From Willaertia magna (lineage: Eukaryota; Heterolobosea; Eutetramitea; Acrasida; Naegleriidae), in the NCBI GenBank assembly GCA_902984215.1, contig CADWAF010003343.1:1-13885 (forward strand): a DNA stretch of 13,885 bases. Reading direction: 5' to 3'. Every line of letters begins with the position of its first letter. Within the stretch, counting starts at the first letter, position 1. The notes below the pieces were generated by a model. The model was not told where the DNA came from and did no database searches. It saw only the letters and a list, made by a program, of their open reading frames with translations. This document shows, in pieces, positions 1 to 8,615 of the stretch. The position numbers and the translations under genes are program-made.

Positions 1-169
1 AATAAATTTTTGTAAAATTTTATTGTAAATTAGATGATAAAAATATTTTTTTTTGAATAGGTAAAATTATTTAAATAGAAAATATATTTTTAGTTACACA
101 ATTTTTAATAAAAAAAACATAATATAAAAAAAATATTAACAAAAAAAAACAATTAACTAATCATTAATT

Positions 170-1002
170 ATGTCTTGTATGTAATTTTTTAATAATTATT
201 TATTTATTAACATTAATATTATAATACAAGCCTCAATACAAAGTCAAGAAAGTAATAATCAATTAATTTGTGTAAGTTTTTATAATAATATTATTACATT
301 TATTTTAATTAATATTAATTTTAAATAACAGTATAATAAAAATTCAATAAAAAATCTAGATGAAAAACAATTTTTAAAATTAAAACAAATTGTCTTTGAA
401 ACAGTTAATGGATAGAAACAACAACAAGCATTGTAAGTATTTTATTATTATTTTAAATAATTTTATAATTAATTAGAATTCAATTACAACTTATAAATTG
501 TTTAAAAAAGTATATTAAAAATCAAAGAATACCTTATGAACCAAATAAAATGATACATTATAAAGATTTATTACTTTTATCATTTATAACTATTTTTAAA
601 AAGATAATACCAAATTTACAAAATAATGATTATTTACAAGTAAAAAAGATAGTAAGTATTTTATTTTATTATTTTTTGTAATATTTTAAATAGAGATATT
701 CTTATTGTAGTAAATTATTTACATCTGTTATTGGATCAATAAAACATAAAACTTTAATAGAAGAAAAAGTTATTGAAAAACCTATTAAAGAAAAACATGG
801 AGTAAAACGTAAAAGAAAAGAAAGAGAACTATCTAGTAGATTAAATAATAGACAATTTGAAACAAAAACATTAATAGATTCCTTATATAGAATAACATTT
901 GAATAACATATTAACAGTTGGTTACAAAATAAATCATCTAAAACCAGAGATATTTCACAAGACGCAATTGATTTAAATGATATTGACGATGATGATTTAT
1001 AG
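170..1002 (+). CDS. Unknown 210-aa protein with four short introns
   Basis: Spliced gene model. ATG at 170. Introns at 177-230, 272-331, 433-476 and 652-693 (54, 60, 44 and 42 nt), starting GTATGT or GTAAGT and ending in AG. The five exons join in one frame of 211 codons. In-frame TAG (in NG-TAG-KQQQ) and TAA (in TFE-TAA-HIN) must be read as amino acids, Gln in the ciliate code. The frame ends in an acidic stretch (DIDDDDL) and a TAG at 1000-1002; no in-frame TGA follows for hundreds of bases, so this TAG probably terminates. A Lys/Arg/Glu-rich patch (KRKRKERE) about 75 residues from the end could be a nuclear localisation signal. I recognise no family. This gene may be ordinary host sequence beside the cluster to the right. 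Exon 1 (seven bases) is the least certain part. Confidence 0.6.
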
Positions 1003-1005
1003 AAA

Positions 1006-1065
1006 TTAATTTTTTAATATTTAAATTTTAAAAATTTAATTTTTTAATATTTAAATTTTAAAAAT
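1006..1065. repeat. Perfect 30-bp tandem duplication
   Basis: Two identical 30-bp units, 1006-1035 and 1036-1065, lie immediately after the TAG that appears to end the upstream gene. They consist only of A and T. They support the view that coding has stopped by 1002 and that this is 3' flanking sequence. Confidence 0.9.
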
Positions 1066-1289
1066 TAAAATTTGTAAATTAATTAAATAAATTAATAATT
1101 TTTAAATAAATATTTTTAATATTTTTATTAAATATTTTTAATAAATTCTATAATAATTATTTAATAATTTTATATTTTATTAAAACAATAACTATATTTA
1201 TTTTATAATAATACAATAATAATTTTATAATAATTCTATAATTATTGAATAAAAAATTTATAATAATTTCACACTTTATTAAAATAAAA

Positions 1290-1488
1290 TTTATAATAAT
1301 TTTATAATAATTTCATAATAATTTTATAATAATTTTATAATAATTTCATAATAATTTTATAATAATTTTATAATAATTTCATAATAATATAATAATAATT
1401 TTATAATAAATTCATAATAATATAATAATAATTTTATAATAATTTCATAATAATATAATAATAATTTTATAATAAATTCATAATAATT
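1290..1488. repeat. 11-bp satellite in a 33-bp higher-order unit
   Basis: Monomers of 11 bp, TTTTATAATAA and the variant TTTCATAATAA. The first half follows an A-A-C order, giving a 33-bp period. From about 1387 the order becomes TATAATAATAA, TTTTATAATAA, TTTCATAATAA with occasional one-base slips, keeping roughly the same 33-bp period. This looks like non-coding satellite expansion. Confidence 0.85.
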
Positions 1489-1620
1489 CTTTAATAATTG
1501 TAAAATATTTTTATAATAATTTTATAATTTATCTAAAAAAAAACAATAATAATTCCATTACAATAACATACTTTATTCAATCATTATAATTTATTTATTC
1601 ATCTTAAATCCATACAATTT

Positions 1621-1833
1621 TCAAATATTATTTAAATATATTTTTTGTACCGATAAGAAAAAGTTTATATAAAATATAGTAATGTATACTTTTATAATAG
1701 TATAAGTTAATAAATGATTTTGGCTATAATTTGAAAAATGTATGGTAAAATAAAATAGAATTAGGAAAAATATTAGAAAAAAATAAGAAAAAGCAAATAC
1801 TTTATTTATACAAAAATCCATACAAACCACCAT
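1621..1833 (-). CDS. Possible small hydrophobic membrane protein (70 aa)
   Basis: ATG at 1833 and stop TGA at 1621-1623, the stop expected for this code. Residues about 11-33 are strongly hydrophobic and aromatic, and a second hydrophobic stretch lies at about 43-60, so two membrane segments are possible. The segment has more G and C than its surroundings, which slightly favours coding. Against it: the ORF is short, Phe/Ile/Tyr-rich translations arise easily from AT-rich DNA, and no promoter box or homologous motif is visible. It may be chance. Confidence 0.2.
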   Translation of the reverse strand: MVVCMDFCINKVFAFSYFFLIFFLILFYFTIHFSNYSQNHLLTYTIIKVYITIFYINFFLSVQKIYLNNI

Positions 1834-2284
1834 ATTTTACTCTCTTAGGATATAAAATGTCATTGATTTAATAGTATTTTTTGTTATTTTATTATGTTTT
1901 ATTATATTTTTTAAAAAACTTTGATAAAAATAATTTAATTTTAAAGATTTAAATATTATTTATTAATTTGATTCTACAATTTTTATAATTAATAATTATA
2001 TTACTTAAATTTTTATTATCTATTACTTAATCATTTATACTAATTTTAATAAATATTAATTCATTAATATATTTATCTTTATATTCAAAATTATTTAATT
2101 TTAATACTTTAATATTATTACATGCTTTAAATACTTTACAATAATTTACAAAATATAATAAAAGTGCTATATTAATATATTTTGATAAATTTTTTTATTA
2201 TAAATTATTTAAATTCTTATATTATTTACTTTTAAAACTTTTTCTTTTATAATTTTTAATGTTGTATTAATATAAATATAATGT

Positions 2285-2595
2285 TTAAGTTTGGTGGTAT
2301 TCTCCAGAACTAATCCCGTACTTAGAGTAGTCATTTAGCGTCAGGGAGAGTGAGGGGGTTAAGTAGTTGTAGAAATTGAGGACTTTGTAAAAATTTTTTG
2401 TAAATTATTATTTTTCACAAAGTCGTAGCACCTCATTTTTTAGAAGGCTCTAGGTCAAGAAGGGTTAAAGGGGGAATAGGCTCTATGTTATTAAAGAAAG
2501 TTCAAGACGGGTTGAAAACAAGAAAAGATTGTCCAAAATTACCAACCGACAATGTTGTTGCATTTGAAGTAGAGGAAAAGGGGTTTGGTAATTAG
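2285..2595. other. GC-richer block, unassigned (gene remnant, exon or structured RNA)
   Basis: About 310 bp with far more G and C than the flanks, and sharp borders. On the plus strand, 2416-2592 is open for 59 codons to TAG 2593-2595 with ordinary codon choice (it includes APHFLEGSRSRR and LPTDNVVAFEVEEKG). On the minus strand a frame from about 2416 down to TAA 2285-2287 is open (it includes TLNDYSKYGISSGEYHQT). Between them sits a hairpin, GACTTTGT 2381-2388 with ACAAAGTC 2417-2424, continued inward by A5/T5. Either a decayed gene or a structured RNA fits. I do not recognise it as tRNA, 5S rRNA, U1-U6 snRNA or SRP RNA by eye. Confidence 0.4.
2381..2424. repeat. Stem-loop
   Basis: GACTTTGT at 2381-2388 is fully complementary to ACAAAGTC at 2417-2424. 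The stem extends inward with AAAAA 2389-2393 against TTTTT 2411-2415, with C2416 as a bulge, leaving a loop of about 17 nt. It lies in the middle of the GC-richer block. Confidence 0.6.
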
Positions 2596-2634
2596 TAATT
2601 GAATAAAATATAAATTTATTTAAACCACAATGTT

Positions 2635-3379
2635 TTATTCTTCATCGAAATCTGATTCTGATATCAAATCATTATCAGATAGTAAACCGGCTTCGAAATC
2701 TGAGAAATCATCATCTTCATTATCAACACGAATAGTACTTTCATCTATTTCTTTCCAGGTTGGTTCAATACCTCCATTACAACACACAATCAAAACCTAA
2801 AGAATTAGAATCATTGTATTGAATAAATAATTCGGAACCTTTTGGAAATGTAACTGTATTTAAGGATTTGTTATAAAATCCAATTAAATTACCTCCTGCA
2901 TCTTCTTTGAATCCTAAAGGTGAGTCACAATGATGATTAATTAATGATAAAGGTCCAACCATAATACAATTAGATTTATTAGTATTAAAAATAAAAAAAT
3001 TATGAGTAGATAAATTTCTATCTGTAGAAATTAAATAAAAAGGTAAATCATTAATTATTTCTTTACTTTTTAAAACCAAATCAACTTTTGTAAAAATAGA
3101 CCATCCTAAATTTCCTTTTTTAAATAAATAATTATTTGAAACAATTTCAATATCCTTTAATAATTCTCTAAACTGTTTTTCTTTCTTACTTCCACAAATT
3201 ATAATCTTTTTTAATCTTTCCTTTTCATTAATAATTAAAGATAAATCATTTCTACAATCCTCCAATTTATCTGCTTCATTTAAAATCCTTTCCCATACAT
3301 AAATCTTAACATCTCGCTTCTTTTCAGTCTTACGAGATAAACTAGCATAAAAACTATGCTTTTTATTAGGGTTTATCAT
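2635..3379 (-). CDS. SET-domain-like protein, frame broken near the C-terminus
   Basis: Start ATG at 3379, 21 nt after a promoter-like box. Residues 15-75 are charged and probably helical. SET hallmarks follow: KGNLGWSIF (about 88-96), comparable to the KGxGxFA opening; LINHHC (146-151), comparable to RFxNHSC, which binds S-adenosylmethionine; and PKGSELFIQY (179-188), comparable to the GEELxxxY strand. SET proteins usually methylate lysines in histones or other proteins; the substrate here is unknown. The zero frame reaches TGA at 2765-2767 after GFDCVL. Skipping one base near 2780 opens a frame reading CNGGIEP, like a post-SET cysteine region, then an acidic tail rich in D, E and S ending at TAA 2635-2637. 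The break could be a sequence error, a +1 frameshift, a 16-nt intron, or decay. The N-H-H-C variant means activity is not assured. Confidence 0.65.
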
Positions 3380-3400
3380 TTTTTTAATATAAAATTTATA

Positions 3401-3488
3401 TTTTTTTGGCTAATACTTTGATTTAATAAATATTATTTTACTGTTATTTCACAAATATGTTAGTTTTAGTGTTATGTATGCGGCTTTT
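3401..3488 (-). promoter_or_regulatory. Two-part promoter-like unit A, before the SET-like gene
   Basis: Read on the minus strand: AAAAGCCGCATA (3488-3477), exactly 62 nt, then ATTAGCCAAAAAAA (3414-3401), then 21 nt to the SET-like ATG. Units B and C have the same parts at the same spacing while the spacers differ in sequence, which suggests a conserved promoter rather than a recent copy. The factor that binds it is unknown. Confidence 0.65.
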
Positions 3489-3545
3489 AAGTTTTATTAA
3501 GAAATATATACAAATAAAGAAACTGGAAAAATAATATAAAAAATG

Positions 3546-3633
3546 TTTTTTTGGCTAATCTTTTAAAATAATAATTACTATATAAAGTTAAAATTACAAA
3601 AATATTTAAACATTATCTATCTATGCGGCTTTC
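3546..3633 (-). promoter_or_regulatory. Two-part promoter-like unit B, no gene directly after it
   Basis: Minus strand: GAAAGCCGCATA (3633-3622), 62 nt, ATTAGCCAAAAAAA (3559-3546). It sits exactly 145 bp upstream of unit A. No start codon lies about 20 nt beyond its box, so it may be a second promoter for the SET-like gene, the promoter of a short non-coding RNA, or a leftover duplicate. Confidence 0.6.
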
Positions 3634-3770
3634 AATTTTAGTTTTATAAAATTTACAATTAAAAAACTTTTCATATAAATATTATTTAATTATTACAATT
3701 ACAAATTTTTATAAATACAAACATAAAAATTACAAATAAAAATTAAAAAATACATTTATATAAAAAAATT

Positions 3771-5175
3771 TTATTTATTATTATCTTTCTTTTTATAAGG
3801 TTCAATTTCTTTAGGCCAATTCATTACAAAAGCAAATAATTCTTATTTTCTTCTTTCATGTAATTCAATACTAAAAAGATAATTCCAATAAAGTGATTGA
3901 TCACTATTATCAATAATTGAGTAGTCATTAAAAACCATATATCTTAACCATTCAATTACATAAAAACCACAATCAGTACCATTAGATTGTATAACAATAA
4001 GATAATCATTTATAAATCTGAAAACTTTAGCTTCTTCCTTAAAATTCTTTTCTTCTTTATAAAAAGTACAATATAAGGCTTCTATTAAATCAATACAAAT
4101 TTCAATGATAGGGTCTTTTGATTTTTGTTTTTCAATATTAGTATTATATAAATCAATTAAAGCATTTAATCTTGCACTTGAATCACCTCCATAACTTTCA
4201 ATAATATGAAAATTACAAAAAGCTTTATTTTCCTTAAAAGCTACAACATTAAAATAAACACCATAATAATGAAAATCATCACAAAAATTAAAAGCAATTA
4301 TTTCATTACAATCAGCCCACTGTTGAACATATCTTAAAATGTTTTCTTTTCTTATATTCTTTGTTTTTTCATTAAAAGGTTTTCTATATAAATAAATAAA
4401 TTATTAAAAATTATTGTTAATATAAAAAAACTTACATTACACCAGCTAGCAAAATAAATACTCTTCTTTTAACTAATTCTGGGTATTTACTTTTAAGAAT
4501 TTCTAAATGAACAAAAAATAAATCAGATATAAATGTTGATATTAAATAAGTAGGTTTAAACATTTCCAACATTTTAATTTCTCTAACCCCACCAATATAA
4601 ATTACTAACAATGGATATTCTTTAGCATTACCTAAATTTAAATTTAAATCCTTTTCCCTTATCACTTGCAATTCTTTCTCATTTGCTTTATTAAAATAAA
4701 AACTATACATATTACTAAATAATTTTTGTACAAAATTATTTAAACTATTATTTTGTGGTTTATCATAATTTTCAGGTTTAATTGATGGAATAATAATTGG
4801 TTGTGAACTTATTACATTTTCAAAAAGTTCTTCTTTGCTGCTACCAATATTATTTATTTTTTGAGTTGTACACATGTGATTGGGAGCTCTTCTTATAGTA
4901 ATTACGTTTTCTTAAGATGGTTGATATTCATCAGATATTTGACTTTCATTATCACTAGGGAAGGAAGTTACTGGAGTAGATTCAACTTCTTCAAGACTAA
5001 TGGATTTTTCTTTTTCAACTTTTCTTTTCTTTTTATCTACAATAGATGAATTTTCATTCTTATTGTCATCTTTTGCTACAATTTCCGATGTTTTTTGTTG
5101 ATTTGTAGTGGTATTATCAGTATTTAGTCTAACAACCTTCTTCTTCTTTTGTTCCATCATCTCTAATTTTCCCAT
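3771..5175 (-). CDS. Ulp1/C48-type cysteine protease, one intron, about 450 aa
   Basis: ATG at 5175, intron 4435-4384 (GTAAGT to TATATAG, 52 nt), TAA at 3773-3771. In-frame TAA at 4914-4912 and 3845-3843 are read as Gln. Residues 1-95 are charged and low-complexity. The C-terminal half has the Ulp1/SENP/adenain catalytic order: His285 (DDFHYYGVYF), acidic Glu309 (IIESYGG), then Gln379 and Cys385 in IQSNGTDCGFYVIEW. The upstream stretch PTYLISTFISDLFF may match the substrate-binding segment. Such enzymes process SUMO/ubiquitin-like proteins in cells; in Maverick/Polinton-type elements and large DNA viruses they mature virion proteins; several transposons carry them too. Glu in place of the usual Asp is the one departure. 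The gene diverges from the large plus-strand gene, with 30 bp between the two start codons. Confidence 0.85.
4384..4435 (-). other. Spliceosomal intron in the protease gene
   Basis: 52 nt, starting GTAAGTTTTT and ending TTTATATAG on the minus strand. Removing it joins GTA-AT to A-AAA-CCT in frame, and the downstream exon carries all the protease catalytic residues, so the splice is well supported. Confidence 0.85.
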
Positions 5176-5188
5176 TTTTTTACCGTTA

Positions 5189-5201
5189 TTTTTTTGGCAG
5201 T
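5189..5201 (-). promoter_or_regulatory. Box-like element between divergent start codons
   Basis: Minus strand ACTGCCAAAAAAA resembles the ATTAGCCAAAAAAA box of units A and B and lies 13 nt before the protease ATG. The GCCGCATA partner is not found at the matching distance, which would fall inside the plus-strand gene. The assignment is therefore tentative. Confidence 0.35.
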
Positions 5202-5205
5202 AAAA

Positions 5206-8200
5206 ATGAATCAAAAAAAATTTTGGGGTAAATTTCCCCCAAAGTTATTTTTAGATTGTTTAATGAATTTATTTAATAACAAAAAAATGGTACAAATAGA
5301 CGAAAAAGGCAATACAAAACAATCTATAACTACCGCAACTACTACAACTACTACTGACACTACTACTATTACTACTGACACTACTACAATAACAAACAAT
5401 TCCTCTATTTCCAAAACTAAACAATCGGATATTATTTTATCTCCTGTATTAAGTACATCTTCTAAAACAAATATTCCTTCACAAAAAGATGATGAATATT
5501 TTTCTAATGATTCCATATCAGAAATGGTAGAAAAACGTAAAAATAGTCAACAACTTCAAACTCAAGATCCAGATGATGTAGAAGTAGCATTTGTTGAAGA
5601 TAGTGAAGAAGAAAATAAACCACAAACTGGTATTTACAGAAATGGCTATTGTCTTAAATATTATTTATTAAGTATTTTTAAGACAAAATCAGAATTGGCC
5701 GATTTTTGTATTGAATTATTAAATTTATCAACAGAAACATCATTGGTTTCTGAAATATACAAAAATCAATACGCAAATATATTTTCATATGTAAACCTTA
5801 GTAGTAAATTAGAAACAGTATCTCCAATTTTTACTTCTTCTTTTACTGTTCCTTCTTTAAGTAAATCTTTAATGTCTGTTGTAATATCAACTCTTACTAG
5901 TACTTCATTCTCTTTAAGCTTTAAAGAAGAAACCACAGTAGCCCCAAATCTATTTATCCAATCACAAGAAATTGGTGGAACTGAAAGTAGTAGTCAACCT
6001 TTACTTTCTATTAGTGAAAGTGAATCAAAATCCAAGAATAAGTTTGTTAAAAAAAGAAAGAGTTCAATTGATGTTGGTCAAACTTAAACCAAGTATAGAA
6101 AAAAGGATAAAGATGATTCAAGTTATAAACTTCCTTTTATTAGAAAGAACAAGACCAAATTAAATGAAGTAAAAGAACAATTAGCTTTAACACCACCAGG
6201 ACCTTCTGTTGAAAGTAAAGAAGACGATGAAGAAGAAGAACAAGAACAAAAAGATTCAGAAGAAGAAAAAGAAAGTGAAGAAGAAGAAGAAGAAAAACTT
6301 GAAGACTGTGATGAAATTATGCAGGACAAAGTAAATGAAGAAAAGATTTCAAAGGAAAGTACCTCAAAACAAAAAGTGTCACCAAAAATTCAAGAATCAA
6401 AGCTTGCTGTTTCTCCTAAAACGAAAACAAAGGATAAAAGTGTGGAATCAAATATTAAACTAAAACCACAAAACATTCCTAAAATTGATGTAAACGCACT
6501 AAAAGATAAATTAATGAAAAATAAGTTAAAGAAAAAAGGTCAAATAAGGTTGAATACAATAGGATTTAATTCTCCTTCTACTATTTCTTCCACTACACAA
6601 ATAGCTTCTTCTAATAGTGATGATCAATTAATTGCTGAAAAAAAGAAATTTGAAACAAATTTTTTAAAATTATCTCCCTATGAAAGTGTTACCAAAAGAG
6701 ATTTATTGTTGCTAGATAATTTAGATAATTATCTGAATATAAAGAAGGCTTCTATTATAGATAAAGTTTCAAAGAAATATTTGACAATGGAAAAAGTATT
6801 AACATTAAACTTTATTCATAGTTTAATGTACAAAGAATTTATTGAGGTAATTACATATCCTATCGGCAACAGTAACGTTGCATATGAAATTTATGAGCAT
6901 ATAATTATATTAGGCAAGCTGTGTTTAAGGTGGAAAGAATTTAGATTTAGGTTACGTCCTTATATTAATAGAGCATGTAAAATATATTCTGAATTTTTAA
7001 GTCATATTGGTAAAAGAACTGAACAATTAAAAGTTCTTATAGATTTAATTTTAAATACTGATTATGCGATTAGAGCTTTAATAATGGTTGCTTTTTTTGA
7101 TATATATATTAATCGCAATATCACTAAATTATTAACTGCAAAAAAGATTCAATCTTTTACTTGGGCAGTTTTAAAGGTTGGAATTAATGATTTTGAACAA
7201 CTTAACCCCCAGAATTTAAAGAGAACTTTCATTAAATGTAAAAAATTATATTTACAATATCATTATGTTTCAAATGAGGACTATTTAAATGATTATTTAG
7301 ACGACATAAAGAGAGCTCAAGCAGTTATCAACTTTATTTTATTTACAATGGAACAAGAGGGGTATAATAAATTGATGATTGAAGAAGAACATGAAAAGTT
7401 TCAACAATAATTAGCTTCTACATATCCAACATCTATGGAAAGATTAATTGGTGCGTTTTTAGGATCTGAATATATAAGAGATAAATAACAAGATGCACAG
7501 TTATTCATAAAAGATACAGTAAATAGAGTGATTTCTCTAATGATATCTTTACAGGAAATGGTTGGCACAAGTTTTGATTTATCTAATTCAAATGACTTGG
7601 AAGCATCTTTTGCTCTTTTAAGTTCCCAAATTGCAAATTTACCCGAATTCTCAACAACAACATCTTCAGAGGTACCTGACATGGAATTATATGATTATGA
7701 AACTGAAGATGAATCAGATAATATGATAAGAAAATTGTGTGAAATTGTTTTATGCAACAAACAAAATGAAAAAGAAATATTCATGAATTCAATGTTAGAT
7801 TGTGCATTTACTTCTAAATCTATTAATTTTGGAATCTTTGATATTAGTTTAGAAACAATTCCAATGACTGGTAAATGGCAACACTTGGATAAATTTATGG
7901 AAACAATAGAAAAAACTGAATTCTTAAAGAATTTAAATACAATTTATTGTTACCAATTATATAATATTTATAATTCATTTTACAAAGGCACCAATTCAAC
8001 AACTTTAAAGGGAGCTAGTGATGTGCAAAATATTAGAGAAAAGTTTAAAGATAAGAAAACATATTTCGAATCAGTATTAGGTGCTTCTTATAAAACTATT
8101 AAAAAGAAATATTGGACTGGATTAATCCTTTCAATGGCACCTAATTTAATTAATTTTGAATTTACATCATATTATAAGAAAAGAGATATAGCTAGTGAAA

Positions 8201-8442
8201 TAATTGCTGAATTTAAGAAAAATAGTTATAAATCTTCTTATACAATCGAATCACTTATGCAGTGTATTCATTTTGTATACAAAATTGGTCGTCTAGGTTC
8301 TTTTATTATTGTGAAAAGTGGATTGCAACAAATATTCAAAGGTAGGGTAGAAAAGTATTATGTGAAAGAAAGCATTGATGGTTTAGATATGTGGGTAGAA
8401 TTAGTAGATGATGTAGGTCCATAGACTTATGAAGTATCTTGA
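5206..8442 (+). CDS. Large unknown protein, 1078 aa
   Basis: ATG at 5206, stop TGA at 8440-8442. TAA at 6085, 7408 and 7486 and TAG at 8422 are in frame; open sequence on both sides fits Gln. Layout: a short hydrophobic/basic start (FWGKFPPKLFLDC), a Thr-rich tract at about 44-68, a disordered Ser-rich region to about 330, a Glu/Asp run at about 338-368, a Lys-rich linker, then from about residue 480 to the end a helical, Leu/Ile/Tyr/Lys-rich part with ordinary folded-protein composition. No polymerase, ATPase, capsid or nuclease motif is visible to me. It precedes the recombinase by 173 bp on the same strand, and both lie between copies of a 34-bp direct repeat, so it may work with the recombinase as an accessory, structural or DNA-binding protein. 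That role is inferred from position only. Confidence 0.8.
5221..5254 (+). repeat. 34-bp direct repeat, left copy, with palindromic core
   Basis: Matches 11254-11287 at 29 of 34 positions by eye, with 5233-5254 fully identical. It contains TTTTGGGG, an 8-bp centre TAAATTTC, and CCCCAAAG, so the arms are inverted repeats (7 of 8 paired) as in core sites of tyrosine recombinases such as Cre and Flp. It lies at codons 6-17 of the large plus-strand gene. Confidence 0.6.
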
Positions 8443-8615
8443 ATAAAAAATTATTTAGTAACTTTTGACATGATTTATTAATAAATTGTATTTATTCTTC
8501 TCCCGCTTTTTTTGTGTAACGGTAATAATTTTTTAAATAAAATTTAACAACTTTTGAATTGAAAATAATACTGTTAAAAAAAATCATTAAACAAAAACAC
8601 TTCAATCCAAACAAA
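8443..8615. other. Spacer ahead of the recombinase gene
   Basis: 173 bp, AT-rich, with a T-rich tract after CCCGC and a 9-mer TAACGGTAA at 8517-8525 that also occurs (opposite strand) just before the protease ATG. No GCCGCATA/box unit is present, so the recombinase probably uses another promoter type or a transcript shared with the gene before it. Confidence 0.4.

Larger units (their letters stand above)
1003..2284. other. Very AT-rich spacer, no convincing gene
   Basis: Almost pure A/T with few G or C bases. It holds the 30-bp duplication, the 11-bp satellite and one possible small ORF (1621-1833, minus), listed separately. Stops occur in all frames outside that ORF. I see no tRNA, rRNA or splice-linked exon series. 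Confidence 0.7.
3380..3770. other. Spacer between protease end and SET-like start
   Basis: About 390 bp of AT-rich DNA. Apart from promoter-like units A and B I see no gene in it. The protease frame could be read past its TAA without meeting a TGA all the way across this spacer, which makes termination at the TAA more likely. Confidence 0.6.

Noticed and set aside
5211..5516. Open frame on the minus strand opposite the large gene (Val-rich)
   Set aside because: It is the complement of the Thr-rich tract of the plus-strand gene; its Val repeats and lack of an ATG start mark it as a shadow.
6123..6329. Ser-rich minus-strand frame
   Set aside because: Complement of the Glu-rich run of the large gene.
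8517..8525. 9-mer TAACGGTAA shared with the protease start region (5180-5188, opposite strand)
   Set aside because: Its distance to the start codons is very different (4 versus 90 nt), so a shared regulatory role is not supported.
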